Of a DNA stretch of 6,310 nt, positions 5,219-6,310 are shown piece after piece. The notes below the pieces were generated by a model. It saw only the letters and a program-made list of their open reading frames with translations. It did no database searches and was not told where the DNA came from. The stretch covers positions 1 through 6,310 of the forward strand of contig SKZG01000325.1 of NCBI GenBank assembly GCA_007127495.1, given 5' to 3'. The position numbers and the translations under genes are program-made. The stretch comes from Planctomycetales bacterium (GTDB taxonomy: Bacteria > Planctomycetota > Planctomycetia > Pirellulales > Thermoguttaceae). Positions within the stretch are counted from its first letter, which is position 1. Every line of letters begins with the position of its first letter.

Positions 5219-6166
5219 ATGGCCAAGAAGGTGATTCTCGACTGCGACCCAGGGATTGACGACGCCATGGCTCTGTGCTTGGCGTTGCTTGACCCTCGGC
5301 TGGACGTACTGGCGGTAACCGCGGTTGGTGGGAACGTTGCTCCCGCGCAGGCGACGCGGAACGTGCAAGCGATCATTGAGCAAATCGACCCTCCTCGCTG
5401 GCCGCGGCTCGGAGCCGCCTCGGCTCCCGACAATGGATTGCCGGTCGACGGACGCAACCTGCATGGCAACGACGGATTGGGAGGTGCCGATTTCAATGTC
5501 GCGGAATTGCACCATCTTCATCCCTCGGAAAAAGTCATTTGCGACCAAGTCCGCGCCGCCCCGCCCGGGTCGGTATCCGTCGTCGCGCTCGGCCCGTTAA
5601 CGAACATTGCCCGGGCCTTTCAGCGAGACCCGGAGTTACCCGGACTGATCGGCGATTTGACGATTATGGGTGGCACGGTCACCAGTCCCGGCAACATCAC
5701 TCCGGCCGCCGAGTTCAACATTTACTGCGATCCTGCGGCGGCGAAGGCCGTTTTCCGCTCGCCTTCGACCAAGACGTTGATTCCGCTCGACGTGACCAAT
5801 CGGATCATCCTCACGTTCGATTTGTTAAACCATCTGCCCGACCGTTCGACGAAAGTCGGCAATATCCTGCACCGCATCCTTCCGCCGGCGTTCCGTGGCT
5901 ATCGCCAGCAGTTCGGCCTCGAAGGCATTCACGTCCACGACACGGTTAGCTTGATGGCCGTATTGTATCCGGAATTGTTTACCATCGAGGAAATGGCCGG
6001 CGACGTGGAGACCATGGGCGAATTGACCATGGGCATGACCGTGTTCGACCGCCGCCGCGTTCCCGCATGGCGCCGCAATCTAGGAGTTGCCAAATACTTG
6101 CGAGAGCGCGAGGTCATCGATGCCATTCGCCGAGGCATTCGCGAGGCGGCAGAGCGCGCGGGGTGA
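5219..6166 (+). CDS. Inosine/uridine-preferring nucleoside hydrolase family protein
   Basis: This 315-residue enzyme of the IUNH fold hydrolyses the N-glycosidic bond of ribonucleosides to a free base and ribose, in purine or pyrimidine salvage. The signature DCDPGIDDA (residues 8-16) supplies the calcium-binding and catalytic Asp10, Asp14 and Asp15. Further conserved elements are GGN (37-39), LHGNDGLGG (81-89), ALGPLTNIA (123-131), GNITPAAEFNIYCDP (158-172) and VHDTVSLM (239-246). His240 and Asp241 match the His241/Asp242 pair of the Crithidia enzyme. The length is that of a complete family member and no signal peptide is seen, so it is cytoplasmic. Base preference cannot be read from the sequence. 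The ATG at 5219 is set by AGGGGGAG 8 nt upstream. The gene stands alone, with a transposable element in its leader, and converges on the HtrA-like gene 8 nt away. Confidence 0.95.
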   Translation: MAKKVILDCDPGIDDAMALCLALLDPRLDVLAVTAVGGNVAPAQATRNVQAIIEQIDPPRWPRLGAASAPDNGLPVDGRNLHGNDGLGGADFNVAELHHLHPSEKVICDQVRAAPPGSVSVVALGPLTNIARAFQRDPELPGLIGDLTIMGGTVTSPGNITPAAEFNIYCDPAAAKAVFRSPSTKTLIPLDVTNRIILTFDLLNHLPDRSTKVGNILHRILPPAFRGYRQQFGLEGIHVHDTVSLMAVLYPELFTIEEMAGDVETMGELTMGMTVFDRRRVPAWRRNLGVAKYLREREVIDAIRRGIREAAERAG

Positions 6167-6174
6167 GTGTGCGG

Positions 6175-6310
6175 TTATTTTCGTTCGCCCACGCGAATCG
6201 CGATGGCAGTCTGCTTGCCGTCGCGCAGGAGGAGTAGTTGCACCGTTTCTCCCACGGCCGTCTGTGCCACCAAGTTGATGAGGTGCCCGTCGTTTTCGAC
6301 GGGTATATCG
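6175..6310 (-). CDS. HtrA/Deg-like protein, C-terminal PDZ domain (partial)
   Basis: Only the last 44 residues are in the window; the 5' end lies beyond the right edge. They begin DIPVENDGHLINLVAQTAVG and continue LLLLRDGKQTAIAIRVGERK before TAA (6177-6175). The pattern of a proline-containing turn, a hydrophobic helix, VG, a beta strand, RDGK and a closing strand is the C-terminal part of a PDZ domain as found in HtrA/DegP/DegQ periplasmic serine proteases. The protease domain is not visible, so another PDZ protein (a C-terminal processing protease or a PDZ-only protein) remains possible. The stop lies 8 nt from that of the convergent nucleoside hydrolase. Confidence 0.75.
   Translation of the reverse strand, partial: DIPVENDGHLINLVAQTAVGETVQLLLLRDGKQTAIAIRVGERK

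Noticed and set aside
5108..5548. Minus-strand open frame over the MITE and nucleoside hydrolase start
   Set aside because: It is antisense to the conserved N-terminus of the nucleoside hydrolase and reads through the transposable element, with no domain support.

Overview
The window looks like chromosomal DNA from a planctomycete, with GC near 60 % by eye. The evidence for the phylum is a membrane protein with the short N-terminal double-CxxC zinc ribbon that recurs in planctomycete proteins, and a GTAGGATGGGC...CCATCCTAC palindromic repeat at the left edge that I recall as a dispersed repeat in such genomes. The order Pirellulales is possible but not shown. I see no phage, plasmid or defence genes. 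The genes are ordinary housekeeping and hypothetical genes, and the less usual content lies between them.

Layout. Positions 1-235 are non-coding and hold a 56-bp cloverleaf-forming repeat (17-72) and weak promoter-like sites. A plus-strand pair follows: a zinc-ribbon membrane protein (236-907) and, 6 nt later, a SAMHD1/COG1078-type HD phosphohydrolase (914-2245). This pair converges, 6 nt apart, on a minus-strand pair: aspS (3001-4767), transcribed first, then a lipoprotein with a thioredoxin fold (2252-2953). A 451-nt divergent intergenic region (4768-5218) comes next. It is followed by a plus-strand inosine/uridine-type nucleoside hydrolase (5219-6166). That gene converges, 8 nt apart, on the C-terminal end of a minus-strand gene encoding an HtrA-like PDZ domain (6175-6310, cut by the window edge).

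The best find is a precise 100-bp miniature transposable element (5095-5194). It has 23-bp terminal inverted repeats and a perfect 8-bp target duplication (ATATAGAG), and it sits just upstream of the nucleoside hydrolase ribosome binding site. Its ends resemble those of the ISL3 family. A second, solitary copy of the same end lies at 4981-5004.

Two protein-level points stand out. The aspartyl-tRNA synthetase carries His and Gly at the two anticodon-domain positions that mark non-discriminating enzymes, which predicts Asn-tRNA(Asn) synthesis through GatCAB. The thioredoxin-like lipoprotein keeps the cis-proline loop but has lost both CxxC cysteines.

The genes do not form one pathway. The HD protein and the nucleoside hydrolase both act in nucleotide metabolism, but they are in separate transcription units and no functional link can be claimed.
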